Below, piece by piece: positions 44,963 to 58,734 of a stretch of 60,000 bases of DNA. This DNA is from Neocallimastix lanati (nom. inval.) (lineage: Eukaryota > Neocallimastigomycota > Neocallimastigomycetes > Neocallimastigales > Neocallimastigaceae): NCBI GenBank assembly GCA_016946835.1, contig JACVTC010000096.1, positions 335,001-395,000 of the forward strand. Direction: 5' to 3'. Every line of letters begins with the position of its first letter. The stretch's first letter is position 1. A program made the position numbers and the translations under genes. The notes beneath the pieces were generated by a model. That model saw only the letters and a program-made list of their open reading frames with translations. It was not told where the DNA came from and made no database searches.

Positions 44963-45771
44963 ATTATTTAAATATTAATAATTGTCTGTATCTCTTCCCA
45001 CCAAAAAGGAAATTATATCATCGATAAAAAAAAAAAAAAGTTAAAACCATATTGGTTGAGAGAGAGTGAGAAAGAGAGGGGGGGGGAACAAATCAACCAC
45101 GACGACGACGACGACAACGACATCGAAACCAACCCTTTCTTAAATACTCAATGATTCCCATAATGGTTTAATCCATCCTTAAACCCAAGCTAATACTAAT
45201 TAACAGGATGAAAATTGGTAGGTAATCATAAAACTTTTTTTTTTTTTTAAAAAAATTCAAATATAGAATAACTTATTTATTTATGTAATATATGTATTTA
45301 TTTTTTAATTTTTATTTTATTTTATTTTTTTATTATTATTATTATTATTTTTTTTTTTTGGTATAAAAATTTAATAAATAATAGTTTTAAAATATATATA
45401 TATATATAATATAAAAAAGAATATATAAAAAATTATTTTAATTTTATTTTGAAACAATAAATATTGAATCTATTTTATCTCTCTATTTATCTATCTATTT
45501 ATATATATGTCTATATAAGTAATAATAATATAAATATATATATATTTTATTTATTCATTTAAACTATTATTAGATTTATTTTTTTTATTTTTTATTTTTT
45601 ATTTATTTATTTATTAGATTTAATTTTCTTTCATATATTATATATACCTATTATTTATGGTAATCCTAATTATTTTTATTTTATTTTCATTTTTTTTTTT
45701 TTTTAGAAAAAAAAATAAAAGATAGATAGTAAAGTATTTTATATTTAATTCTATGATGAAATTTAGGATTA

Positions 45772-45806
<35 letters not shown>

Positions 45807-46540
45807 TTGTTGTTGTAAATAATAGTTTTAAATTTAAAAATATATATAATATAAAAAAGAATATATAAATAATAATTTTTTTTGTTTTTTTCGTTTTTTT
45901 TTTTTTTTGTTTTTTGTTTTTGTTTTTGTTTTACTAATTTAAATATTTGTTACTTTCTTTTTTTTTTTTTTTTATTTAAATAACAAAAAAAAAAAAAAAA
46001 TTATTTTGAAAAAAAATTATAAAGAAAATAATGCATATATATATATAATTTTAATAATATTTTTATTGTTTAAAAATTTACAATTTAATTAAATTTTTTT
46101 TTTCTTTTAAACTTTTAAAACTTGAATTTACAATTTAATTAAAATGTATATATGTATATATATATAAAAATAAGAAGAAGAAGAAAAAAAAAAGAATATA
46201 TTAATATTAAGATTAATTATAATATTGACGAAGTTATGACGATTAATTATAATATTAACTATTCATAAAATTATTAAATTATATATATATAAATAATTTA
46301 TTGTATTTTTTTTTTTTTTTTTTGTTTGTTAGTTTGTTGTATATTTTTGTTATTTTTTAATTTTTTTTTTTTTTTTTTTTTTAAGATATTTTGATTATTA
46401 ATTGTTTATTTGTAAATTTTTTTTATTATTATTATTGATTTATTTATTTATTTATTTTATAACTGTTTTGAATTTTTTTTTTTTTTTTTTTTTTGTTTTT
46501 TTTGTTTTTGTTTTTGTTTTATAATTGTTTATAGGAATTC
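44470..46540. other. Intergenic DNA between the Cys-rich gene and the C2 gene
   Basis: Mostly AT-rich with TA microsatellites and T-runs. A mixed-composition stretch at about 44990-45215 contains GAGAGAGTGAGAAAGAGAGG, a G9 run near 45079-45087 and a CGA microsatellite at 45100-45120. It ends CTAATACTAATTAACAG-GATGAAAATTG-GTAGGTAATC, which looks like a branch point, 3' splice site, tiny exon and 5' splice site on the plus strand. No downstream exon is recognised. Confidence 0.4.
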
Positions 46541-46548
46541 ATTTATAG

Positions 46549-49500
46549 CTATAATTGATTAACAATAGGATGCATTTCAAGTTTAGAACTTGAGAGTCCA
46601 TTGGATGCAGTACTATTGCTATCATGAGAAATAGAGGAATTGTTACGTTTATGACTTAAAAATGGAATACGACTAGTTTTTGATTTTGAACTCTTTGTAG
46701 TTGATACAGGTTCCTCCATACCATTTAAAAGATTAGCATTTTTAATTTGAAAGTTGGCAGCTTCTTCTGTTATAAAACTTTCATCACCTTTGAAACCATG
46801 ATGTGTTAATGGATGATAAGTATTTACTGGTAAATTACTAATGGAACTCTTTTTAAAATGACCAAATCTTTTATGAGATTTTGGTGGTTTAACGACCGAT
46901 GGGGTATTATTAGAATTTAATACACCATTACCAACACCACTATTACTACTTCCACTGATACTACTACTTCCACTGATACTATTACTTGGTTTAATTGGAA
47001 TAGTTTTAGCACTTGTTGGTGATAAATAATTATTTTCTGTATTTCTTTCAATAGCCGAATTCATAAATACATTATTTTTAATATTAGCAGAGAATGGAGA
47101 AAGAAAACCGGTATTAATACTAGATTTATTTAAATCATTTTGAGGACGAGAAGCAAAACTATTATTAAAGTTTAAGTTTTGTCTTTGTTTCATCATTGGA
47201 ATGGAAGATGGAGCATAGTAAGAATTAGCAACCATAGGGGTAATATAGGATATATTTCCAGCTGGATAAGATCTAGACTCATTACCATTACCATTACCAG
47301 AAGTTCCTTCAATATTACTATCTAAATTAAACATTGGACGAACTGGTGGAATTCTTTTAGGAGTATAAGAATTCATAAATAATTGAGAAAGTTTACTACC
47401 ATCTACCGGTGGTAATCGATGAGCTTGATTAACTTTTTCACTATCCTTAGAGATTAAAGTATAGGTGTAGGAAGAAGTAGTAGATATAGAGGAAAGAGAA
47501 TTACTTCTTCTTATTTTTGGGAAGAGTTGTTCATCTGTATCTAAACCAAAAGTTAAACGACGATTATCTGTGGCATCAGAACCTCTTCTATCTAAGGTAG
47601 ATATAATAGATCTATGATCATCATCATCCCAATTACCATGGAAACTATGAGTAGAAGAAATAATTGATGAAAGACTATTACTTCTCATACGTAAAGTACC
47701 ATTACCATTACCATTACCATTATGTTTTCGATTACTGTTATCACGAGAATGAGCTTGATCTCTACCATTTTCACTTTCTTCATCTTCATCTTCATCTTCA
47801 AATGAAATATTATATATTTCCGCTTGAATAGCGGAAGCCTTTGGAACTTGTATAGATGGACCATATAATTTATCGTATTTATATGGAGAAGGTTGAAGTT
47901 TTGGAGTAATAGTATCTTCATCTTCATTTAATATTTTTGATCTGGAAGAACGTGTAATGGTACCTTGATTTTCTTCTTCATTATCCAAGGTATTTGTTGG
48001 ATAGTCAGTTAAATCAGCTTCATCATTAGAGGAATAGTTACTGACATTACTTAAACTATCCATACTCTTTGGAGTTAAACTTCCAATTTCATCTGGAGTT
48101 ATTGGGGAATGAAGAATACTTTGATTGTATTGCCTTTCATCATTAATATTAAGATGTTTTACTATTGGAGAAGCGGAAGTAATATCAATTCTTGGTTGAA
48201 TTTCAGTTGGAGTGGAAGTAGTTAAACCATTTTCCTTTCTAGGGATCTTTGATTGAGTTGATACCATGCTAGATGGCTTAACAACAATAGTCTTACCATC
48301 GTATAGGTTACTACGGTCATTACCAAGACTATCATCTCTTTTACGAGTAGTCCTTGTAGGTGTGGTTGGAGTGGTTGGAGTAGTAGGAGTGGTAGGAGTT
48401 GTTGGAGTTCCTGGTTCATCCTCTACAAATGATTTTCCAGAAATAATGGAACGATTGAAAAGATGAGAATAAGAAGAGCGAGAAGATTGATGTTTTCTAT
48501 TAAAACTTCCAAGAGCTTCATTCATATCAATATTAGAATCAAATCTTGGTGGATCAAATATAGATTCATCATCACTCTTAACAGAGTGATCTTGATCTTG
48601 AACTTGATTTTGACCTTGACCTTGTCTTTGATCTTGATTTTGACCTTGACCTTGATCTTGATTTTGATTTTGATCTTGATCTTGATCATTCATCATTGAA
48701 CTATTATTTTCAATAGAAACTTCATTTCTAATCTTTTGAATTTGTTGTGAAAGAATATTGAAATTATTTTCAATAATTCTTTTTCTTTCTACACTATTTC
48801 TATTTTTAAGATTACTAGTCGTGTTGATTGAAATATTAGAAACATTGATTCTATCTAAAATATCTTGATCATTTTTATTCATAATTTCATAAGACTTCTC
48901 ATTAAGAATTCTTGAGGAATCAAAATTATCTTCATTTTGTTGAATCATTGAAAGTGAGATATTGAAACTATGATCCCCTGCAAGGTGAGATTCATTAGCA
49001 AATGGTGGATAGGCTTCTTGATCTGGAGCAAAAGAATTCGGTTCTTCCGTTTCTTCTGGACCTTCCTCCCCTTCTTCTTTTCCTCTTTCAACATTTCTAG
49101 TTTGAGAAGAAAGAACTGGAGTCACCACCGAGAAACTACTACTTTCTTCAGTAATTTTAACTTCTTCTGTTTTAGTCGATGATGGAATTGGAATTTCTTC
49201 CTTCATTCCAGGAGTAGAATTTTCACCATTAGAATTATTATTATCCGTATTTGTTTCGGAAATACATTGATCTAATTTTGATTTATTTTGAAGAGAATTC
49301 TTTCTAATGTATCTTAAATACTTATCCTTCCATAATATTTTATCCTTTCTATCGGTATGACTATTAGAGGATTCATCCGAAAGATAATTATCCATTTCAT
49401 CCACCGTATTATTATTGATTTCATATTCTTCAGCTGAATTAATCATGAATTTATCATGAATTTTATCAGTAAATCTTGGACTTGAACTTGGACTTGATTT

Positions 49501-52500
49501 AGCCAAAGAAGAAGCAGAACCTGAACGAATATGACTCGAATGAATATGTGGACTTAATCTTGGACTCAACTTACTCACAGAAAGGGAACCAGAACCAGTT
49601 CGAATATGTTGATTTAATTTTGGACTTAAGGTGGATATAGAATGAGTACTGGAAGCAGAATCATTACGAATATGTGGACTATTTCTACTAAATCCAATTC
49701 TTGGACTAGAATGAGCACTACTTGGTCCATCCATTAAAGGTATACGACTTGTCGTATTAATAGTTGTATTAGTATTTAGAGTAACAGTAGTAGTTGTTGT
49801 AGTAGTTGCAGTAGTAAGAGATGAAATATCACTATTTACTGCAGTTGCTTCTAAAGTATCATTAGATTTTTCAGACTTTAAACTACCACTTTCTTTTCTA
49901 ATTCTTCTTTTATTCTTTATGACATTAGAATAATTATTTAATTCTTTAGAACTTTCAGCATCATTAGTAGTGTTAAGCTTAGCCATTGATGGAATAGGGG
50001 TAGATGATGGAGAAATAACTTTAACTGAATTAATATCCTTATTATAAAGCATTTGTTGACGAGATTTCATTGTAAGTGAAGTTTTTCTTGGAAAATGTTT
50101 CTTACTAGCCTCGTCTTCCTTTGTAATATTATATGTATTTTGACTTTGACTTTGGCTCTGACTTTGGCTTTGACTTTGATTTTGATTTTGACCTTTTCTT
50201 GGAAAACCATCAGGAGTACCTTCACGACTGGAAGGACCTCTTCTAATACCTTCATTTTTACTATTAATATATCTTGATGCAGGTTGAGAGGCACTACGAA
50301 TATGTTTACCTCTTAAACTAACACTACGACCAACGGAAAGATTTTTAGAGAAAGTATTTGGAGATATTTCACCATTCTCCAAAACTTCTTTATCCTTTCT
50401 ATTTTGAATCTTAAGACGACCATTCTTTTGAGAATCAAAAAGAGAATAGTTACGAGGTGGATTTTCTGGACTTTCTGATTCTCTAGAACGACCTTTAGCT
50501 TTCATTGGACGACGATACATTTCTTCTTCTTCTTCTTCTTTTTTAATATGATCTTTTTCATCACGTTGAAGAGAACGTCCTCTTACAATATTTATATGAG
50601 GAGGTACAGGACTTTGACGACGACTCAATCTTCTACCTCTTTCTCTTTCCTCATCCCATTCTCTACTTCTATCAAAGCTATGTTCTTGATCTCTTTCCAT
50701 AATGAAGGAGTCCACACTAGTAGAATGCCTTAAAGAAGCTCCACCACGAATACTTGGCGTTAAAACTTTATCCATAATAAAGGAGTTATTAGCACCACGG
50801 GAGCTACGCTGATCTGAAGTATCATTACTAGAATCAATGACAAGAACTTCCGTGGAATAACTACTATTAAAGGAATAACTATTGATACGGCTGGAATCAA
50901 TACTTTCTCTTTTTGGTAAGGATTCATATGAATCATCTAAACTGGTAACCGTATTATTACTGGTAATGCTGATATGACCCTTATAAAGTCGAGAATCATT
51001 AGAAATACTTCTAACTTTATATTGATTTCTACCCCTTGAACCAACATAGTCTTCTTTAGAGTCCATTGCTTTTGCTTCTTCTTCTTCTCTTCTTTCCTTT
51101 GAAGAATTTCTCATATTTCTATTAACACTTGAACTTCTTGGTCCATATAATAAAGAAGATGATTTAATTTTAGTATTTCCTTTACTTGTTACAGTAATAA
51201 GATTATTTCTTAAACGACCATTTCCACTTCCATTGGCACTTCCACTTCTCGTCATTACTTCTTCTTTATGGAAATCAAAGTCCTTCTTCGTAGTAGTATT
51301 AGTATTAGATTCAACAGATGGTAATTTTTCCTTCATTCCTGAAATTTCTTCACTGTAAGAGTCATTTCTTTTATTACCTCCACTACTGCTGTTATTACCA
51401 TTACGATCCATATTAACGAAAGATTTCATGGAACTTTGATGATAATTACTTTGCATTGGCTTTGGAATGTAGGAAGTATTACGGCCTGATGGATTGGATA
51501 ATTTTGGAGTAGAGGCTAAGGAACTACTAGTAGAAAGTGGGGTTGCAGGAAAAGAAATATTAGAACGTGGAGTAGAAGAAGCTGAATTTATATTTAAGTT
51601 TTTATTAACAGTAGAATTTAATGAGGTTTTAATCATAAGAGAAGGTGATTTTGAATGAACAGAACCACTAGCATTACTATAGAAAGAAGCACCATCTGAT
51701 TTTAATGGTGAATTTATATTATTATTATTATTAGTTGTAGTATTATTATTATTATTATTAGAATTAGAATTATTATTATATTTAGAAGGATTATAACGTT
51801 CAAAAGAACTTTCCGTTTTTAATGGTGATTGCACAAGAGTAGGTGAATTTTTGCTAAATTTTGAATTAGCAGGTGATCTAACTGAATTGTTTAAAGAATA
51901 AGGAATTTTATTATTGTAAAGATTATTATTACCATTACCAAGTTTACCAGGAGATGAAGAAAGATAAGAAGTAATTGTTGGAAGGGAAGATGAATAAATT
52001 TCCATTTCATCGGTATCGGATTGAGAATTATTAAGAAAACCATTATAAGTTGGTTGACTAGACACATAATTATCAATATCTGGAACTGGAATGGATGAAC
52101 TTTGTTTAGTACCTGATCCTAAACTTTCAGATGATTTAAAATGATAAAGATGTTCCTTGGAAGTTGATCTTTGTAATGGTTGATTTGGAAGAGGATAGGA
52201 GGTATTACGATATATTTCTCCATTTTCATAAACCATAGGTGAAAGACTTCTAGAACGACCACTAGGACTTTGGGATAAACTAGTGGCACGATTGTTATAA
52301 ATCTTTAATTTTGATAAATTTTTCTTGTGCATTGGTAATACATTTTTGGAAACAACATTATTATACACTGAAGACTTTTCACTTTGTCCAGCAAAGCTAT
52401 CATTCATATAAGGTGAATAACTAAAATTGTTATTACTATTTAAAACACTATCCTTACGAGGGGGAGAAATTTTTTCTTCTTCACCTTCTACCATATAATC

Positions 52501-52529
52501 ATTATTACGTAATGATCCTGAATAATTAA

Positions 52530-52561
<32 letters not shown>

Positions 52562-53331
52562 GGTACAGATTTTTTATGAACAACTAATAATAATTGTAAT
52601 TCTCCCTTTTCCTGTTGTTTTTCATTATATATTTTCATCTTTACATTTTGTTGTTCTAAAATCAATTAATAAATTATATAATAATTAAATAGAAATATAA
52701 AAATCAATTAATAATTTATATAATAATTATATAGAAATATAAAAATCAATCAATAATTTATATAATAATTATATAGAAATATAAAAATCAATTAATAATT
52801 GATATAATAATTAAATAGAAATTTAATATATTAATACATTAATATGATTTTCAAATTCAATAAACTATATTTGATATATTATTTTTTAATATACTCATTT
52901 TATTATTACTATTATTATCATTACTATTATAATTTTTTTTTTATTATAATTATATTTTTTTTTTTTTAATATTACTATTAATTATATTCTTTATTATTAT
53001 TTGTTATTATTTATAATTATTTATTATTGCTATTATTTTTATTACTGCAAAATATTAAATAATATTAATTACCTATATATATAGCTTCTTTTAATACCAA
53101 TTCAAAGCCACCAATATATTCATTATTTTTTCCATTATAAATACTTGTTTTCAACACACTATTTTCAGTTACTTCAAATTGAATAACTTCATTCCATTTA
53201 GGATTTTTTCCAAGTTTTTCTGAAGTTTTTTGTTTTTTATTATCAATTTCAAAAATTATGTATACACTTGGTTTTGAAACAAGAGATTTTATCTTAATAT
53301 CTCCAGAAATACCTTTTAATATTATATTTTT

Positions 53332-53371
<40 letters not shown>

Positions 53372-53541
53372 ATTTATATAATGTCAAAATTTAATATAAC
53401 TATATATATTTATATAAGAGCATAAAAATAAATAAAAATTAAAAATAGTATATTATCTTTGTATTAATAACAATTTTTCATATTATTATTACCTGAGATA
53501 TCTAAAGTTCCTATTATTTCTCCCATTTGTTCTCTTGACAT
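46549..53541 (-). CDS. Large C2-domain protein with Ser/Asn-rich tail (three exons)
   Basis: Exons on the minus strand: 53541-53493 (MSREQMGEIIGTLDIS), 53312-53073 and 52655-46549; introns begin GTAATA and GTAATT and end AG, and phases agree, giving 2131 residues. Residues about 8-130 form a C2 domain (SVYIIFEIDNKKQKTS, LGKNPKWNEVIQFEV, NNEYIGGFEL, KGELQLLLVV), normally a phospholipid-binding module. The usual Ca-binding Asp cluster (SDPY) is not obvious, so Ca-independent binding is likelier. The remaining 2000 residues are low-complexity Ser/Asn/Arg-rich, with QSQ repeats (50125-50185), NQDQ repeats (48590-48690), TPTTPT repeats (48350-48420) and SPHIR-type repeats (49485-49690). The architecture recalls cytokinesis or cell-polarity C2 proteins (Inn1/Fic1), but much longer; homology not shown. 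Confidence 0.85.
52661..52826. repeat. Four copies of a 42-53 bp direct repeat in the second intron of the C2 gene
   Basis: ATCAATTAATAATTTATATA ... AGAAATATAAAA is repeated four times just upstream (in mRNA sense) of the 3' splice site at 52656. Copies are nearly identical. Confidence 0.8.
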
Positions 53542-53544
53542 TTT

Positions 53545-55440
53545 ATTAATGATATGAAATTATTTTAAATTCTATAGTTCTATATATTTTTATGGTATAA
53601 ATATATTTATGAAAAAATTATTGATATACTTTTAATTTTTAAAGTTATTAATTAAAAAGTATATTTTAAAAATTAGCGTTTGGTATATTTATGAATTTTT
53701 TTTTTTGTTTAAGTTTAATAAATAAATAAATAAATAAATAAATATAAATTCTATTATTAAATATAACTATTTTTTATAATTATTAAATAGTTTATATAAA
53801 TTCATTAATACAATACAATATTCTCTTCTAGATATATATATGAAAAAAAAAAGTTTTACTTTTTTTTTTTGTTGTATAATATAGTTGAGAATATTTTAAT
53901 TGTTTAAAAAGAATATGTACAGCTCAGTATACAATTTTCTTTTATTATAAATTATATAAACGATAGACCAATAAAAAAAATAGTTTTTTTAAAAAAAAAA
54001 ATAATTAATATCTTTTTTTTAAAAAAAAAAAAATTTATAATATAAATAGTAATACTAAAAATATTTTTCTACTTGTTTGAAATTCTATAATTTTAATAAT
54101 TTTGATTATTATTAGTAGTATATAAAAAATATTTTGATAAACAAAATATTTATTCAATTCAATTATTCGTTTTTATTATTATACACAATCTTTTTTTTAA
54201 AAAATGCAAAAAATATTCATTTTTTTAAAAAAAAAAAAAAAAAAAAAATTGATATATATAATATAATAAATTTTAGGATATAAAAATAATTATAAACTCT
54301 TTTTTCTAAATAATAATTATGATTTCACTATTTATAAAAATAAATGCGAAATACAATTATAATAGAAAAATTAAGAGCTATGGTAATAATAATTATTTTT
54401 ATTTTAATGTTTTGTATGAATAATAATTACTTTTTAATTAATTATATTCCTATATATTATTTATATTTATTTATTTATCTGATGTTTTTTATTAATATTT
54501 TGATATAAATTAACCTTTATTATATTTAATAGATATATATATTGTTTAGTTTTAAATTTTAATAATATATTATGAATTTCTTTATAATAAATACTTTGTT
54601 ATATTTTTGTATCTTTGTATTGTTTTATTATTTATTTCTATATTATTTTGTTAATTATATTTTATATTTGGTTATAATTTGTCTCTATATTATATTGTCA
54701 ATTATACTTTTTTTAAAAAAAAAATTTATTAGCAAAACATTTTTATTATTATGATTATGATTAGAATATAAATATTTTTATGTTATTTAATAATATTAAT
54801 TTTTAATAAATTAATGATTTTAATTATAAGTTATCTCTATTATTATATTTTATATATTTAAAAAATTATATATAAAATTGTTTCTACTATGGTATTAAAC
54901 AATTTTATCTTTTGTTTTTATGCGAATATATGTTAATAATAAATACTTCTATAATAATTTTAATCTTTCTAATTATTTCTAATTTTTAATTATATCTTAT
55001 ATTTTATTTCAATTTTTTTTATTTATCTTGTATATTTTAGTTAAAAAATGAAAAAAAATAAAATAAAATAAAATAAAAAATAAAATAAAAAAAAAAAAAA
55101 AATTATATATATATATAAAAATATAATTATTTAATAAAAAGTGTAAAAACTTTATTTTATATTAAACTTTAAATGATAAGAAAATAAAATATAATTGAAT
55201 TTAGTAAATATATTAAACCACAAAAAAAAAAAAAAAATTTTTTTTAATACTAATAATTAATATATAAATAATATAAATAAATATTTAATAATAGTAAATT
55301 ATATAATACAATATAATAAAATATATTAATTATTTACTGTTTATATTTCATATAGACAAAATAGTAATTATTATGTAATCTATTTTTTAATATTAATAAT
55401 TTTTGATATTTTTTTTTTTTTAGACTTTGGTATATATATT
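53545..55440. other. AT-rich intergenic DNA 5' of the C2 gene
   Basis: Upstream region of the minus-strand C2 gene, with TA-rich stretches near 53595-53610 that could supply a TATA box (TATTTATACC on the minus strand). The rest is AT-rich with homopolymers; no gene seen. Confidence 0.5.
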
Positions 55441-55451
55441 TACATCTACAT

Positions 55452-55868
55452 ATATGGCGAGCCGTATAATATTCAATAAATATATGTCACCACAAACATT
55501 ATATAATAGATTTCACAGCCACAATATCCTTGATATCTTTAATAGTTACCGTAGAAATGTGGCTTGAATAAGGTCAAGGAACTCCCATACTTCTCATCAC
55601 GATTAATGAAATAGTTATGTTCCTCTTGGTAAATTAAATATGATAGTACATATAATATATTGTAATATTCTTTTTTGCTCATTCTACCTTAACACAAGGC
55701 CTGAGTAGAGTCTGAGACAATATGTAAATCATACTTACCATGCCGAGTGAACTTCAAACTTTGTTTATGGGGAAAACCTAAGATTAGGGAAAGAATACCT
55801 CATATAAATTAAGAAGACATGCTCAGAGTCAATCCAAAATCTTATGTGTGTTAGTCCCCAAGTACTAA
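55452..55868. ncRNA. Candidate structured non-coding RNA or decayed gene
   Basis: About 420 bp of mixed-composition DNA in otherwise AT-only surroundings. Pairings visible on the plus strand: AGCCACA 55517-55523 with TGTGGCT 55558-55564; a composite helix TGGGGA 55768-55773 / TCCCCA 55855-55860, AAC 55775-55777 / GTT 55850-55852, and TAAGATT 55779-55785 / AATCTTA 55838-55844. No frame longer than about 37 codons exists (MASRIIFNKYMSPQTLYNRF from 55454). The minus strand has splice-like ATG-GTAAGTATG near 55740 and CTAACACACATAAG near 55848, so remains of a spliced gene are an alternative. Family not recognised. Confidence 0.3.
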
Positions 55869-55889
55869 CCACCAAATCATTAATATTAA

Positions 55890-58300
55890 TGATATTAATA
55901 TAAAATGCTTTTTTTTTAACGACTTTTATAATTATTTATAATAAAATATTAATAATTTTAATAATTTTAATAATTTTTTTTTTGGATTATTATTGAAAAA
56001 AAATTATATAAACACATTGATATTGTTTATCCTTTTATTAATTATTTATTATTAATATTCTTTTCATTGTTATCATATTATTATATATAAAAAAATATAA
56101 TATAAAATAATTATATTTTCAATTCTTTTCCATTTTATTTAATTCAGGCTACATACATTATATATAATTTTTTAAGTAAAAAATCATTTATTCAAATATA
56201 ATTATTAATTTTTTTTCTTTTTTTTGTTCATCTATATTATAGTTTTAATTCTTTAGTTAAAAATCATTTATTTAAATATAATTATTAATTTTTTTTTTCT
56301 TTATTTTGTTCATCTATATAAAAGTTTTAATTTTAAATTGATAATTTTTTTTTTCACAAGTAAAAACATTTGTTAATTACTAAATTATAATCAAATTAAA
56401 TGCTATAACAATTACTTTTGCCCTTCATTGTTTAATTAATTAAAAAATAATTTATTATTTTTATATATTATATCATATTTAATATTAAATATGATTTTAT
56501 ATATAAAATAATAAAATCTTTAAATTTATATTGATATGTTCTGAAAGGATCATATCTTTAATTAATATTTACTTTATCTTATTTAAAAGAAAATATTACT
56601 CTATATCAAGTAATACAATTATAATGAGAAAATTTAAAAGAAAATATTACTCTATATCAATTAATACAATTTTAATGAGAAAATTAAACACTAAACAATA
56701 AAACAATAAAATAATAAAGGATAAAAAGAAATTAAATCTTTATTAGAATATGAAACACTCATACTTAATTATATATTAAATAGTTAAGTGTAACAAAAAA
56801 TTAATAAAATTAAAAAAAAAAAAAAAAGATAAAACAAAGATAAAAAAAAAAAAAAAAAAAAGACAATCAATTTCTATTAAATAATAAATATATGATTATT
56901 AATTTCCTAAAATTTTATGATTTCATTTATAATTAATTTTATTCATTCTTTTAAAAATAATATTCTATTTATCTCTTTCAAATAATAATTTAATAATTTA
57001 AATGAGAAAATTAAAATAATATTAAGTCATAAAACATTATTTAATTTTAAACTTTTATCCATTTAAAATAATAATCAAAAACAGTGAATTTTTTAAATTA
57101 GATGCATTGTTATTACTTTTGATTGAAGTAAATTTTTTTTTAATATAATAATTTTTTTTTCCTTTTAATGTAAATCATTTATTTAATAATTATATTTAAT
57201 AATATAATTTTTAAATATTAAAAATAATATTTTTCTTCTAATGATGTATAAGAATTGATAAAAAAATTCTTCTAATGATGCAAAAGAATTAAAAAAAAAA
57301 AAAAAAAAAAAAAAAAGTTAAATATTTCTGAAAATGATGATATATATAAATAAAATAAAATAAAATAAAATAAAATATTTATATATTCAGTATTAATAAT
57401 AAAAATATGTATTCATTATCATTAATAAAAATAATTTCATTATAGATAAATTAATTATGAATTGATGATTTCATTTAAATTATAATAAAAATTAATTTTT
57501 TATTCATATTCATTTATTTAAATAGAAAAAAAAAATTATTTAGTTAATGCATCGTTTTGTGAAACCTACATTTAATTAAAATATATTAATATTATATTGT
57601 TATTATATTAAATAAAAAAAGACCGTTAAATTACTGATTAATATTGTCAATTTTAAATATTAATTTTTACTTATTTTAATTAATTTAAAATAAAATTAAT
57701 ATAAATATGTTTATATTTAATTTCTAATAAATTAATTAATTAAAATCATATAATTAGAAAAATTGTAAATAATACCCAAGTTTTTTTTATTTTTGTTTTG
57801 TTTTATTTTTTTAGACAGAAATATTTAAAATGTAAATATATAGTGTTTATTTATTATATTATATTATAAATATATTGTATAATAAAATAATTTAATTTAA
57901 TTTAATATAATTATTAATATAAATATAAATATATATATATATATTGATTATAATCTTTAATTATGATTTTATAATTTTTACTAATAAATTAAATATACAA
58001 TACATTTTAATATATTTCATTACATTGTATTATATACAATACATTTTATTATATTTCATTACATTTTATTTTATTTTATTACATTTTATTTTATTTCATT
58101 ACATTTCATTATATGCAATACATTCCATTATATTTCATTACATTATACTTTCTATTTTTACTTTATAATGAAATTGGTTAACATGATTATATATTAAATA
58201 ATATTTAAATCTATTTATATATTAATTTATTACAATTTATTTAACGTAATTCACTATTTAAAGTTGTTGTAATAGCTCAATAATTAAATTTATGAAATAA
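55890..58300. other. AT-rich intergenic DNA
   Basis: Contains two near-copies of AAAAATCATTTATTYAAATATAATTATTAATTTTTTTT (about 56180 and 56260), a duplicated AGAAAATATTACTCTATATC (56587 and 56637), and a TTTCATTACATT-type tandem region at 58000-58150. No gene seen. Confidence 0.5.
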
Positions 58301-58302
58301 AA

Positions 58303-58498
<196 letters not shown>

Positions 58499-58734
58499 TT
58501 TTTTTTAGTTAATTCTAGGTATTTTATTTAAAAACGAATGAACTAATCAAAATATGGTAATACTAATTATATATTATTTTTGTAATTTTTACTAATAGAT
58601 AATGATTATATTCTCAGCAGATATAATTCAATCAGTCAGCTTTATATAAATAATAAAAAAGAAAAAAACATATTGCTTAGCGAATTATTTTAAGAGAGAA
58701 ATGTTTCTTGATTGTTTTATTGTTGTTTTAATAC

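Noticed and set aside
47685-52076. Additional frames on both strands within the C2-protein gene
   Set aside because: They lie in other frames of a repetitive coding exon (QSQ, NQDQ and TPT repeats generate long open shadows) and show no independent features.
55730-55860. Possible U1 snRNA, because ATACTTACC occurs at 55730-55738
   Set aside because: Only the nine-base 5' end matches; the U1-70K loop, the U1A loop and the Sm site are missing. The match equals the complement of a 5' splice consensus by chance or by a minus-strand splice site.
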